Source of the DNA: Pseudomonadota bacterium
GTDB taxonomy: Bacteria > Pseudomonadota > Alphaproteobacteria > Rhodobacterales > Rhodobacteraceae
Direction of reading: 5' to 3'
Assembly: GCA_020161615.1 (NCBI GenBank)
Contig: JAIUPD010000007.1
Coordinates: 186,001 to 250,000, forward strand
Length of the DNA stretch: 64,000 bases
Shown one piece after another: positions 1 to 7,874 of the stretch (its first letter is position 1; the number at the start of each line of letters is the position of its first letter). Both the position numbers and the translations under genes were made by a program. The notes beneath the pieces are model-generated. The model searched no databases and was not told where the DNA came from. It saw nothing but the letters and a program-made list of their open reading frames with translations.

Positions 1-384
1 CAGCGCCACGATCTGCACCTCCAACCCCGGGTTCGCGGCCACGATCCGCGCCACCACCTGAGGCAGCAGATAATTCGCCGCCCCGTCCGGCGCGCCGATC
101 CGCACCTGCCCGCTGATCCCCTCGGCCGGGCCCGCCAGCGCCTCGGCCGCGCGTGCCATCTGCGCCTCGATCGCCTCGGCCGGGGCGACCAGCCGCGCGC
201 CCTCGTCGGTCAGCACATAGCCCTGCGGCGAGCGGGTGAAGAGCCGCGCACCCATCGCCTCCTCCAGCCGCGCCACGCGGCGGCCCACCGTTGCCGCGTC
301 GAGTTTCAGCACGCGGCCCGCCCGCGACAGGCTTTCGCCCCGGGCCACCGCCAGAAATACCTTCAGATCGTCCCAATCGGCCAT
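1..384 (-). CDS. LysR-family transcriptional regulator (partial, C-terminus beyond window)
   Basis: The first 128 codons of a LysR-type regulator are visible; the rest lies before base 1. The N-terminal helix-turn-helix reads WDDLKVFLAVARGESLSRAG, followed by the recognition-helix region AATVGRRVARLEEAMGARLF and the usual start of the effector domain near residue 90. The ATG at 384 is the natural start because homology to the family begins at once. The gene is divergent from mmsA with 97 bases between the starts, the usual arrangement for a LysR protein controlling its neighbour. Inference: it responds to a branched-chain amino acid metabolite. The inducer cannot be told from the sequence. 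Confidence 0.9.
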   Translation of the reverse strand, partial: MADWDDLKVFLAVARGESLSRAGRVLKLDAATVGRRVARLEEAMGARLFTRSPQGYVLTDEGARLVAPAEAIEAQMARAAEALAGPAEGISGQVRIGAPDGAANYLLPQVVARIVAANPGLEVQIVAL

Positions 385-391
385 GATACCT

Positions 392-405
392 TTGCAATCC
401 TGCAA
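392..405. promoter_or_regulatory. Candidate LysR operator between the regulator and mmsA
   Basis: A perfect 5-base dyad TTGCA-ATCC-TGCAA lies between the divergent LysR and mmsA starts and fits the T-N11-A form of LysR sites. A related TTGCAGGA-containing sequence lies upstream of the acyl-CoA dehydrogenase gene at 3067-3083. Seen directly; the role is inference. Confidence 0.45.
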
Positions 406-481
406 AACGCCTTTTGAGGAACTGCCTCTGTTCAGGTCATTTCTGCAAGAGTAATCTGCGCCGAACTGACAGGAGGATCCC

Positions 482-1981
482 ATGAAGGAAATCGGCCACT
501 GGATCGACGGCAAGCTCGTCGCCGGCACATCGGGGCGTTTCGCCAATGTCTACAACCCCGCCACGGGCGAGGTTCAGGCCAAGGTCGCGCTCGCCTCGAC
601 CGAGGAGCTGAACGCCGCCATCGCCTCGGCCGCCAAGGCCCAGATCGCCTGGGGCGCCACCAACCCGCAGCGCCGCGCGCGGGTGATGATGGCGCTGGTC
701 GGCCTCTTGAACCGCGACATGGACAAGCTGGCCGAGGCGCTGTCTTCCGAACATGGCAAGACGTTCCCCGATGCCAAGGGCGACATCCAGCGCGGGCTGG
801 AAGTGATCGAATTCTGCATCGGCGCGCCGCAGATGCTGAAGGGCGAGTTCACCGACTCGGCCGGTCCGGGCATCGACATGTATTCCATGCGCCAGCCGCT
901 GGGCGTGGTCGCGGGCATCACGCCCTTCAACTTCCCCGCCATGATCCCGCTGTGGAAAATGGGGCCGGCGCTGGCCTCGGGCAACGCGATGATCCTGAAG
1001 CCCTCCGAACGTGACCCCTCGGTGCCGCTGATGCTCGCCGCGCTCTGCAAGGAAGCGGGCCTGCCCGACGGCGTGCTGCAGGTCGTGAACGGCGACAAGG
1101 AGGCCGTGGACGGCATCCTCAACTCGCCGGTCGTGCAGGCGGTGGGCTTCGTCGGCTCCACCCCCATCGCGCAATACATCTACGAACGCGCGGCGGCGAC
1201 CGGCAAGCGGGCGCAGTGCTTCGGCGGCGCCAAGAACCACATGATCATCATGCCCGACGCGGATATGGACCAGGCGGCGGACGCGCTGGTCGGCGCGGGC
1301 TTCGGCGCGGCGGGCGAACGCTGCATGGCGATCTCGGTCGCCGTCCCGGTGGGCGAAGGCACGGCGGAAGCGCTGCGCGAACGTCTGGTGCCGAAGATCG
1401 AGAAGCTGAAAGTCGGCCCCTGGACCGCGGGCGATGACGTGGACTTCGGCCCGGTCGTCACCGCCGCCGCCAAGGCCAATATCCTGCGGCTGGTGGAAAC
1501 CGGCGTGCAGCAGGGCGCGGAACTAGTGGTCGACGGGCGCGACTTCAAGCTGCAGGGCTACGAGGACGGCTTCTTCGTCGGCGCCCATCTCTTCGACCAC
1601 GTGACGCCCGACATGGACATCTACAAGACCGAGATCTTCGGCCCGGTCCTGTCCATGGTTCGCGCCCAGGATTACGAGGAGGCGATCAACCTCGCCATCA
1701 GCCATGAATACGGCAACGGCACGGCGATCTTCACCCGCGACGGCGACACCGCCCGCGACTTCGCCAACCGGATCAACATCGGCATGGTCGGCATCAACGT
1801 GCCGATCCCGGTGCCGCTGGCCTATCACACCTTTGGCGGCTGGAAGAAATCGGGCTTCGGCGATCTGAACCAGCACGGGCCGGACGGCTTCCGCTTCTAC
1901 ACGCGGACCAAAACCATCACGGCGCGCTGGCCCTCGGGCATCAAGGAAGGCGCGGCCTTGAACTTCAAGGCGATGGACTGA
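482..1981 (+). CDS. mmsA: CoA-acylating methylmalonate-semialdehyde dehydrogenase
   Basis: This 499-residue enzyme oxidises methylmalonate semialdehyde (and malonate semialdehyde) to propionyl-CoA (or acetyl-CoA) with NAD and CoA, the last step of valine and of thymine/inositol breakdown. The whole protein is an aldehyde dehydrogenase of normal family length. Family landmarks are the cofactor region VAGITPFNFPAMIPLWK, the GFVGSTPIA loop and the catalytic cysteine C281 in GAAGERCMAIS. As in other CoA-acylating members, the usual general-base Glu motif is absent. The ATG at 482 has AGGAGG just upstream. It is divergent from a LysR gene and followed by a strong hairpin, so it is probably a single-gene transcript. 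The other valine genes lie 1.2 kb downstream. Confidence 0.96.
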   Translation: MKEIGHWIDGKLVAGTSGRFANVYNPATGEVQAKVALASTEELNAAIASAAKAQIAWGATNPQRRARVMMALVGLLNRDMDKLAEALSSEHGKTFPDAKGDIQRGLEVIEFCIGAPQMLKGEFTDSAGPGIDMYSMRQPLGVVAGITPFNFPAMIPLWKMGPALASGNAMILKPSERDPSVPLMLAALCKEAGLPDGVLQVVNGDKEAVDGILNSPVVQAVGFVGSTPIAQYIYERAAATGKRAQCFGGAKNHMIIMPDADMDQAADALVGAGFGAAGERCMAISVAVPVGEGTAEALRERLVPKIEKLKVGPWTAGDDVDFGPVVTAAAKANILRLVETGVQQGAELVVDGRDFKLQGYEDGFFVGAHLFDHVTPDMDIYKTEIFGPVLSMVRAQDYEEAINLAISHEYGNGTAIFTRDGDTARDFANRINIGMVGINVPIPVPLAYHTFGGWKKSGFGDLNQHGPDGFRFYTRTKTITARWPSGIKEGAALNFKAMD

Positions 1982-1988
1982 ACGGTTG

Positions 1989-2015
1989 GGGGCCCTGCGG
2001 GGCCCCTTTCATTTT
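1989..2015 (+). terminator. Rho-independent terminator after mmsA
   Basis: A 7-base-pair G/C stem (GGGGCCC, loop TGCG, GGGCCCC) starts 8 bases after the mmsA stop and is followed by TTTCATTTT. Confidence 0.8.
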
Positions 2016-2152
2016 CTGCCGCCCGCGCAAGACCCTTGCCTCACGGCTCGGCGCGGCCTTAGCCTCGCGGCAGGTCTGTTCCCGCGGGAACAGCGCCTGA
2101 CGGCCCTTTTCTGCATTCTGTTCATTCCGACACTGCAACCTGAGAGGCTTTC

Positions 2153-2485
2153 ATGACCAATATCTCCCGCCGCGCTTTCCTGATCACCGCCGCCGCCACC
2201 CCGGCGGCCCTTGCCGCGCTGCCCGCCGCCGCCGCGACCCATGCCGTCGCCATTCAGGGCATGGCCTTTGCGCCCCAGACGATCACCATCGCCGCAGGCG
2301 ACACGGTGCGTTGGACCAACCAGGACGGCGCGCCGCATACCGCGACCTTCCAGAGCGCGGGGATGGATACCGGGCGGCTCAACCGGGGCGCGTCGGGCGA
2401 GCTGACCTTCGCGCAGGCCGGAACCTATGATTACGTCTGCGCCATTCACCCCTCGATGCGCGGCCGCGTCGTCGTCACCGGCTGA
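2153..2485 (+). CDS. Periplasmic cupredoxin (amicyanin/pseudoazurin-like blue copper protein)
   Basis: A 110-residue type-1 copper electron carrier. The N-terminus has a Tat-type signal (SRRAFLIT followed by an alanine-rich hydrophobic stretch, ending about residue 28 in AAAAT), so the mature protein is periplasmic. The fold starts at HAVAIQGMAFAPQTI. The four expected copper ligands are all visible: H62 in GAPHTAT and C96, H99 and M102 in a C-x2-H-x2-M loop of the amicyanin length. ATG at 2153 follows GAGAGGC. It stands alone between mmsA and a small hypothetical gene, so its redox partner is not indicated by context. Confidence 0.9.
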   Translation: MTNISRRAFLITAAATPAALAALPAAAATHAVAIQGMAFAPQTITIAAGDTVRWTNQDGAPHTATFQSAGMDTGRLNRGASGELTFAQAGTYDYVCAIHPSMRGRVVVTG

Positions 2486-2538
2486 CCCGGGTTCTCGCGG
2501 GCGAGAGGGCGCTGGAAAGGCGCGGAAATCCGGCTAGG

Positions 2539-2988
2539 ATGCCCTCCTGCAATGCTGGAGGCCCCTTGCCCGCGAGCTATACCATTCTGCCCGAGCGCGG
2601 GCTCGTCTACGTGCGGTATTCGGGCTTCGTCACGCTCGGCGACACGCAGGACGCCATTGGCGATTACCTGCGCCACCCCGCCAGCCGTGCGGGGCAGATG
2701 CAGCTGGTGGATCTGTCCGAGGTGACGGGATTCGAGGATGATATCGTCCGGCTGATCAAGCTGCAGGCGCAGAAAGCCGATATGTTCCGCCCGGCGGACG
2801 GGATCCAGACGCTGCTGGTCTATTACGCCCCCCATGACGCCGGTTTCGCCATGGCCAAGCTGATCCTGCGGTCCTGGCAGGGCGTAACCTCGGTCATGGC
2901 GACCATCCAGCGGCACGAGGCCGAGGCGCTGGATATCCTGGGCCAGCCCGAGCGGCGGATGCACGACCTCCTTTCAGCGGCCGGCTGA
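2539..2988 (+). CDS. Small soluble protein, STAS/SpoIIAA-like
   Basis: A protein of up to 149 residues, apparently cytoplasmic, with no signal or membrane segment. The pattern YTILPERGLVYVRYSGFVT, the central helix-strand alternation and the late motif TLLVYYAPHDAGFAMAKL resemble the SpoIIAA/STAS-like proteins common in alphaproteobacteria. No function is assigned. Start choice is uncertain: ATG 2539 has a poor ribosome site, while TTG at 2566 has GGAGG four bases upstream and begins just before the conserved part (LPASYTILPERG). It is not obviously linked to the neighbouring valine genes. Confidence 0.7.
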   Translation: MPSCNAGGPLPASYTILPERGLVYVRYSGFVTLGDTQDAIGDYLRHPASRAGQMQLVDLSEVTGFEDDIVRLIKLQAQKADMFRPADGIQTLLVYYAPHDAGFAMAKLILRSWQGVTSVMATIQRHEAEALDILGQPERRMHDLLSAAG

Positions 2989-3066
2989 GGCGGGCCTTTC
3001 CCCGCTGCCCCGTCGCAGCGTCACGGCGGGGGGTTCCAGCCCGCCTCTTGCGGTCGCCGGAACGGG

Positions 3067-3083
3067 CTGCAACACTCCTGCAA
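3067..3083. promoter_or_regulatory. Candidate operator upstream of the valine operon
   Basis: The sequence CTGCAACACTCCTGCAA contains CTGCAA twice, 11 bases apart, about 54-70 bases upstream of the acyl-CoA dehydrogenase start. Its reverse complement shares TTGCAGGA with the dyad upstream of mmsA. Inference: same regulator at both promoters. Confidence 0.35.
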
Positions 3084-3136
3084 CAATGGGGAATTAAACA
3101 CCCGTTCAATTCCTATCCGCGACGGGGAGAGCAGGC

Positions 3137-4282
3137 ATGGATTTCGCCTTGAGCGAGGAGCAGGGCGCCATTTTCGACATGGCCTATGAATTCGGGCAGG
3201 AGCATATCGCGCCTTTCGCCCGGCAATGGGAAGCCGAGGGCACGATCCCGCGCGACCTCTGGCACAAGGTGGGCGAGCTGGGCTTCGGCGGGCTCTATGT
3301 CGGCGAGGCATCGGGGGGAACGGGCCTTGGCCGGCTCGACGCCACGCTGGTGTTCGAGGCGCTGTCGATGGCCTGCCCGGCGGTCGCCAGTTTCCTCTCG
3401 ATCCACAACATGTGCGCGGCGATGCTGGACAAGTTCGGGTCCGAGGATGTGAAGGCCCGGATCCTCGCTCCGGCCGTGACCATGGAGACGCTGCTCAGCT
3501 ATTGCCTGACCGAACCCGGCGCGGGCTCGGACGCGGCGGCGCTGAAGACCCGGGCCGAAAAGGCGAACGCCGGCTACCGGCTGAACGGGACCAAGGCCTT
3601 CATCTCGGGCGGGGGCTATTCCGACGCCTATGTCGTCATGTGCCGAACCGGGGGCGAGGGGCCGAAGGGCATCTCGACCCTGGTGGTCGAGAATGGCAGC
3701 GACGGGCTCAGCTTCGGGGGACTCGAGGACAAGATGGGCTGGCGCGCGCAACCCACCCGCCAGGTTCAATTCGACGATTGCCTGGTGCCACATGAGAACC
3801 TGGTCGGCACCGAGGGCGACGGCTTCAAATACGCGATGATCGGGCTCGATGGCGGACGGCTCAATATCTCGGCTTGTTCGCTGGGCGGCGCGCAGGCGGC
3901 GCTCGACCAGACGCTGGCCTACATGGGCGAGCGGCAGGCCTTCGGTAAGACCATCGACCAGTTCCAGGCCCTGCAATTCCGCCTCGCCGATCTGGAGATC
4001 GAGTTGCAGGCGGCCCGCACCTTCCTGCGGCAGGCGGCGTGGAAGCTGGACCAGAAAGCCCCCGACGCCACCAAATTCTGCGCCATGGCCAAGAAATTCG
4101 TGACCGAGGCCGGCAGCCATGTCGCCGACCAATGCCTGCAATTGCACGGCGGCTACGGCTATCTGGCCGATTACGGGATCGAGAAGATCGTGCGCGATCT
4201 GCGGGTCCACCAGATCCTCGAAGGCACCAACGAGATCATGCGCCTGATCACCGCCCGCGCGCTGCTGGCCGAGAGGGGCTGA
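3137..4282 (+). CDS. Acyl-CoA dehydrogenase, probably isobutyryl-CoA dehydrogenase
   Basis: A 381-residue flavoenzyme that would oxidise isobutyryl-CoA to methacrylyl-CoA in valine degradation. Normal family length with all three domains: helical N-domain starting MDFALSEEQ, the beta-domain signature YCLTEPGAGSDAAALKT, and the C-domain QLHGGYGYLADYGIEKIVRD. The catalytic base position falls in the segment ILEGTNEIMRL, with Glu as expected for short-chain and branched-chain members. Substrate assignment rests on the operon: its stop TGA overlaps the ATG of the hydrolase, followed by mmsB. ATG 3137 has GGGGAG upstream. Confidence 0.92.
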   Translation: MDFALSEEQGAIFDMAYEFGQEHIAPFARQWEAEGTIPRDLWHKVGELGFGGLYVGEASGGTGLGRLDATLVFEALSMACPAVASFLSIHNMCAAMLDKFGSEDVKARILAPAVTMETLLSYCLTEPGAGSDAAALKTRAEKANAGYRLNGTKAFISGGGYSDAYVVMCRTGGEGPKGISTLVVENGSDGLSFGGLEDKMGWRAQPTRQVQFDDCLVPHENLVGTEGDGFKYAMIGLDGGRLNISACSLGGAQAALDQTLAYMGERQAFGKTIDQFQALQFRLADLEIELQAARTFLRQAAWKLDQKAPDATKFCAMAKKFVTEAGSHVADQCLQLHGGYGYLADYGIEKIVRDLRVHQILEGTNEIMRLITARALLAERG

Positions 4283-5304
4283 TGGAACCCGAGCTTCTGA
4301 TCCGCACCGAGGGCCGCGCCGGTCGCCTGACCCTGAACCGCCCCAAGGCATTGAACGCGCTGACGCATCGCATCTGCCTGCAAACGACCGAAGCGCTGGA
4401 AGGCTGGCGCGACGATCCCACGGTCTCGCTGATCATTCTGGACGGCGCGGGCGAGCGGGCTTTCTGCTCGGGCGGCGACATCGCCCAGGTGACGGCGGCG
4501 GGCAAGGCGGGCGATTACGCCATGGGCCGCGATTTCTGGCGCGACGAATACCGGATGAACCTGCTGCTCAGCACCTATCCCAAGCCCATCGTCAGCTTCC
4601 TGCACGGTTTCGTCATGGGCGGCGGCGTGGGCTATGGTTGCCACATCCCGCACCGGGTGGTGGGTGAGTCGACGCAGATGGCCATGCCCGAATGCGGGAT
4701 TGGCATGATCCCCGATGTGGGCGGCACCTATCTGCTGGGCCGGGCGCCCGGCCATCTGGGCCTCTATCTGGCGCTGACCGCCGCCCGCATGGGACCGGGC
4801 GACGCCATCCATGCCGGATTCGCCAACCGCTTCCTGGCCGAAGCGGAATGGGACGCCACCAAGGCCGCGCTTTGCGAAACCGGCGACCTCGACGCCCTGC
4901 CCGTCCGCTACACGCCCGAAAGCCCGATGGCGGCCGAGCAATCGCGCATCGACCGGCTGTTCGGCGCGGCAACCCTGCCCCAGATCATCGCCGCGCTCGA
5001 GGAGGACGACAGCCCCCTCGCCCAGTCGGCGCTGAAGGCCATCCGCCGCAATTCCCCCCTGTCGATGGCCTGCACGCTGGCCATGCTGCGCCCCGCGCCA
5101 CTCACGCTGGAAGAGGCATTGAAACAGGAATACCGCTGGACCTGGCGCTCGATGGAGCACGGCGATTTCATCGAAGGCGTGCGCGCCCAGATCCTCGACA
5201 AGGACCGCAACCCGACGTGGAAGCACCCCGCGCCCGGGGCCGTGACAGAGGCCGAGGTCGCTGCCATGCTGGCGCCGCTCGGGACGGACGAGTTGACGTT
5301 CTGA
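4282..5304 (+). CDS. 3-hydroxyisobutyryl-CoA hydrolase (enoyl-CoA hydratase/isomerase family)
   Basis: A 340-residue crotonase-fold protein. At this length, and with MPECGIGMIPDVGGTYLLGR, it matches 3-hydroxyisobutyryl-CoA hydrolase rather than the about 260-residue hydratases. The oxyanion-hole segment ERAFCSGGDIAQV and the second loop HGFVMGGGVGYG are intact, and the Glu in PECGIG is the catalytic acid of the hydrolase subgroup. The start is the ATG at 4282, which overlaps the dehydrogenase stop as TGATG; an upstream in-frame extension runs through the dehydrogenase gene and is not real. Product 3-hydroxyisobutyrate is the substrate of the mmsB enzyme downstream. Confidence 0.93.
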   Translation: MEPELLIRTEGRAGRLTLNRPKALNALTHRICLQTTEALEGWRDDPTVSLIILDGAGERAFCSGGDIAQVTAAGKAGDYAMGRDFWRDEYRMNLLLSTYPKPIVSFLHGFVMGGGVGYGCHIPHRVVGESTQMAMPECGIGMIPDVGGTYLLGRAPGHLGLYLALTAARMGPGDAIHAGFANRFLAEAEWDATKAALCETGDLDALPVRYTPESPMAAEQSRIDRLFGAATLPQIIAALEEDDSPLAQSALKAIRRNSPLSMACTLAMLRPAPLTLEEALKQEYRWTWRSMEHGDFIEGVRAQILDKDRNPTWKHPAPGAVTEAEVAAMLAPLGTDELTF

Positions 5305-5328
5305 ACCAACAGCGGACGGGAGGGCGGG

Positions 5329-5976
5329 ATGATACTCTGGGGCCTCATGGATTCGCCCTTCGTGCGCCGGGTAGCGGTGGCGCTGCATCATCACGGCTGC
5401 GCCTATCAGCGCCGTCCCCTCTCGGTCTTTCGCGATTTCGAGACGATGCGCGCCGCCAATCCCTTGGGGCAGGCGCCGGTCCTGACGCTGGCCTCGGGCG
5501 CGGTGCTGACCGACAGCCGCGCCATCCTCGAATGGCTGGACGCCACGCATCCCGCGACCTCGCTCACGCCCGCGGGCGACGCCATGCTGGCGGTCCTTCA
5601 GGTCGAGGCCGTGGCGCTGTCGCTGGCCGACAAGGCGGTGCTGCTGATGGGCGAGCTGATCCGCCGCCCCGTGGCGCTGCGCGACCCCGAGGCCATCGCC
5701 CGCCTGCAGACCCAGGTCACCGGCGCGCTCGACTGGCTGGAGGACCGCGCCCAGGCCGCGCCCCTCTTCGAACGGCTGACCCGCGCCGATCTGGCGCTGG
5801 CCTGCGCCACCAAATACCTGGCCGAGAAACAGCCGCGCCGGCTGGGCGAACGCCCGGCCCTGATGCGCCATTCGCGCTGGTGCGAAGCGCAGCCGCCCTT
5901 CGCCGCCGCCCCCTATTCCGCCGCCGAGGCCATGGCCACCGGCTGGCGTCCCGAACCAGAGGAGGAAAAAACATGA
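5329..5976 (+). CDS. Glutathione S-transferase family protein
   Basis: A 215-residue protein with an N-terminal thioredoxin-fold domain (MILWGLMDSPFVRRVAVAL; Ser9 at the usual catalytic position; NPLGQAPVL cis-Pro loop; LTDSRAILEWLD glutathione-binding loop) and an all-helical C-terminal domain from about residue 85. It sits inside the valine operon, 24 bases after the hydrolase, and its stop overlaps the mmsB start as ATGA, so it is cotranscribed. Inference: it may detoxify methacrylyl-CoA or another electrophile made by this pathway. The transferase substrate is otherwise unknown. Confidence 0.9.
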   Translation: MILWGLMDSPFVRRVAVALHHHGCAYQRRPLSVFRDFETMRAANPLGQAPVLTLASGAVLTDSRAILEWLDATHPATSLTPAGDAMLAVLQVEAVALSLADKAVLLMGELIRRPVALRDPEAIARLQTQVTGALDWLEDRAQAAPLFERLTRADLALACATKYLAEKQPRRLGERPALMRHSRWCEAQPPFAAAPYSAAEAMATGWRPEPEEEKT

Positions 5977-6842
5977 ATATCACCTTTATCGGCCTGGGCA
6001 ACATGGGTGCCCCGATGGCCGCCAATCTGATCAAGGCAGGCCATGCCGTCACCGGCTTCGACACGATGGCGAAGCCCGAGGGCGTGACGATGGCCGACAG
6101 CGCGGCCGAGGCCGCCCGGGGCGCCGATGTGGTCATCACCATGCTGCCGAACGGCGCCATCCTGCGCGCCGTCGCCGATCAGGTCATCCCGGCGATGAAA
6201 CCGGGCGCGGTGCTCTGCGATTGCTCGACGGTCGACGTGGACAGCGCCAAGGCGGTCGCGGCGCAGGCGGAAGCCGCGGGTCTGGGCGCGCTCGATGCGC
6301 CGGTCTCGGGCGGCATCGGCGGCGCGGCTGCCGGCACGCTCACCTTCATGGTGGGCGGCGCGGACGGGGCCTTTGCCACGGTGAAGCCGCTCTTCGACAT
6401 CATGGGCCAGAAGGCGGTGCATTGCGGGGCGGCGGGCGCCGGACAGGCGGCCAAGATCTGCAACAACATGATCCTCGGCGTCACCATGATCGCCACGTGT
6501 GAGGCCTTCGCGCTGGCCGACAAGCTGGGCCTCGACCGGCAGAAGATGTTCGATGTGGTGAGCACCTCCTCGGGCTACAGCTGGACGATGAACGCCTATA
6601 CACCCGCGCCCGGCGTCGGTGCCAAATCCCCCGCCGACAATGGCTACAAGCCCGGATTCGCGGCGGAACTCATGCTGAAGGACCTGCGCCTCAGCCAGCA
6701 GGCCGCGGACAGCGCCGATGCCGACACGCCGATGGGCCAGCTCGCCGCCCAGCTCTACGAGCAATTCGTGGAACGCGAGGACGGCCGCGGCATGGATTTC
6801 TCGGCCATGCTGCCGCGCTTCGAGAAACGCGGGCGCGGCTGA
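5973..6842 (+). CDS. mmsB: 3-hydroxyisobutyrate dehydrogenase
   Basis: A 289-residue NAD-dependent enzyme converting 3-hydroxyisobutyrate to methylmalonate semialdehyde, the substrate of mmsA. The Rossmann motif is FIGLGNMGAPMAANLIKAGH, the substrate-binding motif is DAPVSGGIGGAAAGTLTFMVGG, and the catalytic lysine lies in GAGQAAKICNNMILG. The C-terminal half is the helical dimer domain. The start ATG at 5973 overlaps the GST stop and has AGGAGG 10 bases upstream; longer in-frame extensions through the preceding gene are not real. The stop overlaps the start of the Crp/Fnr gene. Confidence 0.95.
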   Translation: MNITFIGLGNMGAPMAANLIKAGHAVTGFDTMAKPEGVTMADSAAEAARGADVVITMLPNGAILRAVADQVIPAMKPGAVLCDCSTVDVDSAKAVAAQAEAAGLGALDAPVSGGIGGAAAGTLTFMVGGADGAFATVKPLFDIMGQKAVHCGAAGAGQAAKICNNMILGVTMIATCEAFALADKLGLDRQKMFDVVSTSSGYSWTMNAYTPAPGVGAKSPADNGYKPGFAAELMLKDLRLSQQAADSADADTPMGQLAAQLYEQFVEREDGRGMDFSAMLPRFEKRGRG

Positions 6843-7486
6843 TGGGCTGGGCCGCGGCCAGCCTCCCCGGCCTCGGTCCCGAGGATGCGGCGCGGCTCGA
6901 CGCCCTGCCGGTGCATATCCTGCCGCGCGGCGCCCGGGTCTTCGGCCCGGGCGAGACACCGCAGGGCTTCGCCATGGTCCTGTCCGGGCGGATCGAAGTC
7001 TCGCTGACCGGCCCCTCGGGACGCGAGATCCTGCTCTATGCCGTCGAACCCGGCCAAAGCTGCATCCAGACCACGCTGGGCCTCCTGGGCGACGAGCCCT
7101 ATTCGGGCGAGGCGCTTTGCGTCACCGACACACGCGTCGCGGTGATCCCCGCACCCCTCTTCCACGCGCTGATGGCCAGGTCCGAGGCCTTCCGCGGCTT
7201 CGTCTTCCGGGCGCTGGCCAGCCGCATGAACGACATGACCGCGCTTTTGGAAAGGGTCGCCTTCACCCGCGTCGAAGCACGGCTTGCCGCGGCGCTGCTG
7301 GACCTCGGCGGCACGGGCGCGGTCGCCGCCACCCATGCCGAACTCGCCGCCCGCATCGGGTCAGCCCGCGAGGTCGTCTCGCGCCGGCTGGAGGCGATGG
7401 CCAAACGGGGCCTCGTCGCCACCGACCGCGGCAGGGTCGAGTTGCGCGACCCTGCCGCGCTGAAACGGCTGGCCGAGGCGCAATGA
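6842..7486 (+). CDS. Crp/Fnr-family transcriptional regulator
   Basis: A 214-residue regulator with an N-terminal cyclic-nucleotide-binding-like beta-roll (residues about 20-120: GETPQGFAMVLSGRIEVSL, then AVEPGQSCIQTTLGLLG) and a C-terminal winged helix (about 150-205; recognition helix SAREVVSRRLEAM). There is no N-terminal cysteine cluster, so no Fnr-type iron-sulfur centre. One conserved-looking Cys (GQSC) sits in the sensor domain. The ATG overlaps the mmsB stop (TGATG). It could control the operon or the DUF2892 gene that follows; this resembles Crp/Fnr-YgaP pairings in relatives, but that is inference. Confidence 0.87.
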   Translation: MGWAAASLPGLGPEDAARLDALPVHILPRGARVFGPGETPQGFAMVLSGRIEVSLTGPSGREILLYAVEPGQSCIQTTLGLLGDEPYSGEALCVTDTRVAVIPAPLFHALMARSEAFRGFVFRALASRMNDMTALLERVAFTRVEARLAAALLDLGGTGAVAATHAELAARIGSAREVVSRRLEAMAKRGLVATDRGRVELRDPAALKRLAEAQ

Positions 7487-7509
7487 CGCAGGCCCGGGCG
7501 CCTTCGCCG

Positions 7510-7522
7510 GTGATCTGGTCAC
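7510..7522. promoter_or_regulatory. Candidate Crp/Fnr-like dyad upstream of the DUF2892 gene
   Basis: GTGA-TCTGG-TCAC is a perfect dyad located 63-75 bases before the DUF2892 start and 24 bases after the Crp/Fnr gene. The spacing (5) is one base shorter than a standard Fnr box, so assignment to the adjacent regulator is tentative. Confidence 0.3.
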
Positions 7523-7584
7523 AGACCGACTCGTGGACCCCGCGCTAGACATCCTCCTGACCGCGAACAGCAAAGGAGACCACC

Positions 7585-7791
7585 ATGTTCACGCGCAACG
7601 AAGGTAACCTTGACCGCGTCCTCCGCGTCATCCTGGGGCTTGCCCTTCTCGCCGGGTATTTCGTCTTCCCCGAGGCGGCCTATCGCTGGGCCTTCCTCCT
7701 GGGCGTCGTCCCGCTGGCGACGGGCCTGGTCGGCACCTGCCCGCTCTATTCGATCTTCGGGATCTCGACCTGTCCAGTGAAACGCTCGTAA
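7585..7791 (+). CDS. DUF2892 (YgaP-type) small inner-membrane protein
   Basis: A 68-residue protein starting MFTRNEGNLDRVLRVILGLAL, the typical opening of DUF2892 proteins, with two hydrophobic segments (about 14-28 and 36-50) and the C-terminal pattern GTCPLYSIFGISTCPV containing two cysteines. In YgaP the same membrane module is fused to a rhodanese; here it is alone. Strong ribosome site AAAGGAG. It follows a Crp/Fnr gene after 98 bases, with a dyad between. Role in sulfur or redox metabolism is inference from relatives. Confidence 0.88.
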   Translation: MFTRNEGNLDRVLRVILGLALLAGYFVFPEAAYRWAFLLGVVPLATGLVGTCPLYSIFGISTCPVKRS

Positions 7792-7803
7792 CCGGGCGCC
7801 GGA

Positions 7804-7821
7804 GGGACCCGCAAGGGTCCC
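7804..7821. terminator. Hairpin between convergent genes
   Basis: Stem GGGACCC, loop GCAA, GGGTCCC lies 12 bases after the DUF2892 stop, in the gap before the convergent ABC exporter. No T-tract is visible, so it may act as a processing or Rho-assisted site. Confidence 0.5.
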
Positions 7822-7874
7822 GACACGCCGCGCGAAGGCTCCCCTTGCGGGGGCCTGAGTGCGGCGCTTCTGCT

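Noticed and set aside
437-1240. 267-codon minus-strand open frame opposite mmsA
   Set aside because: Antisense shadow; no plausible start or conserved motif.
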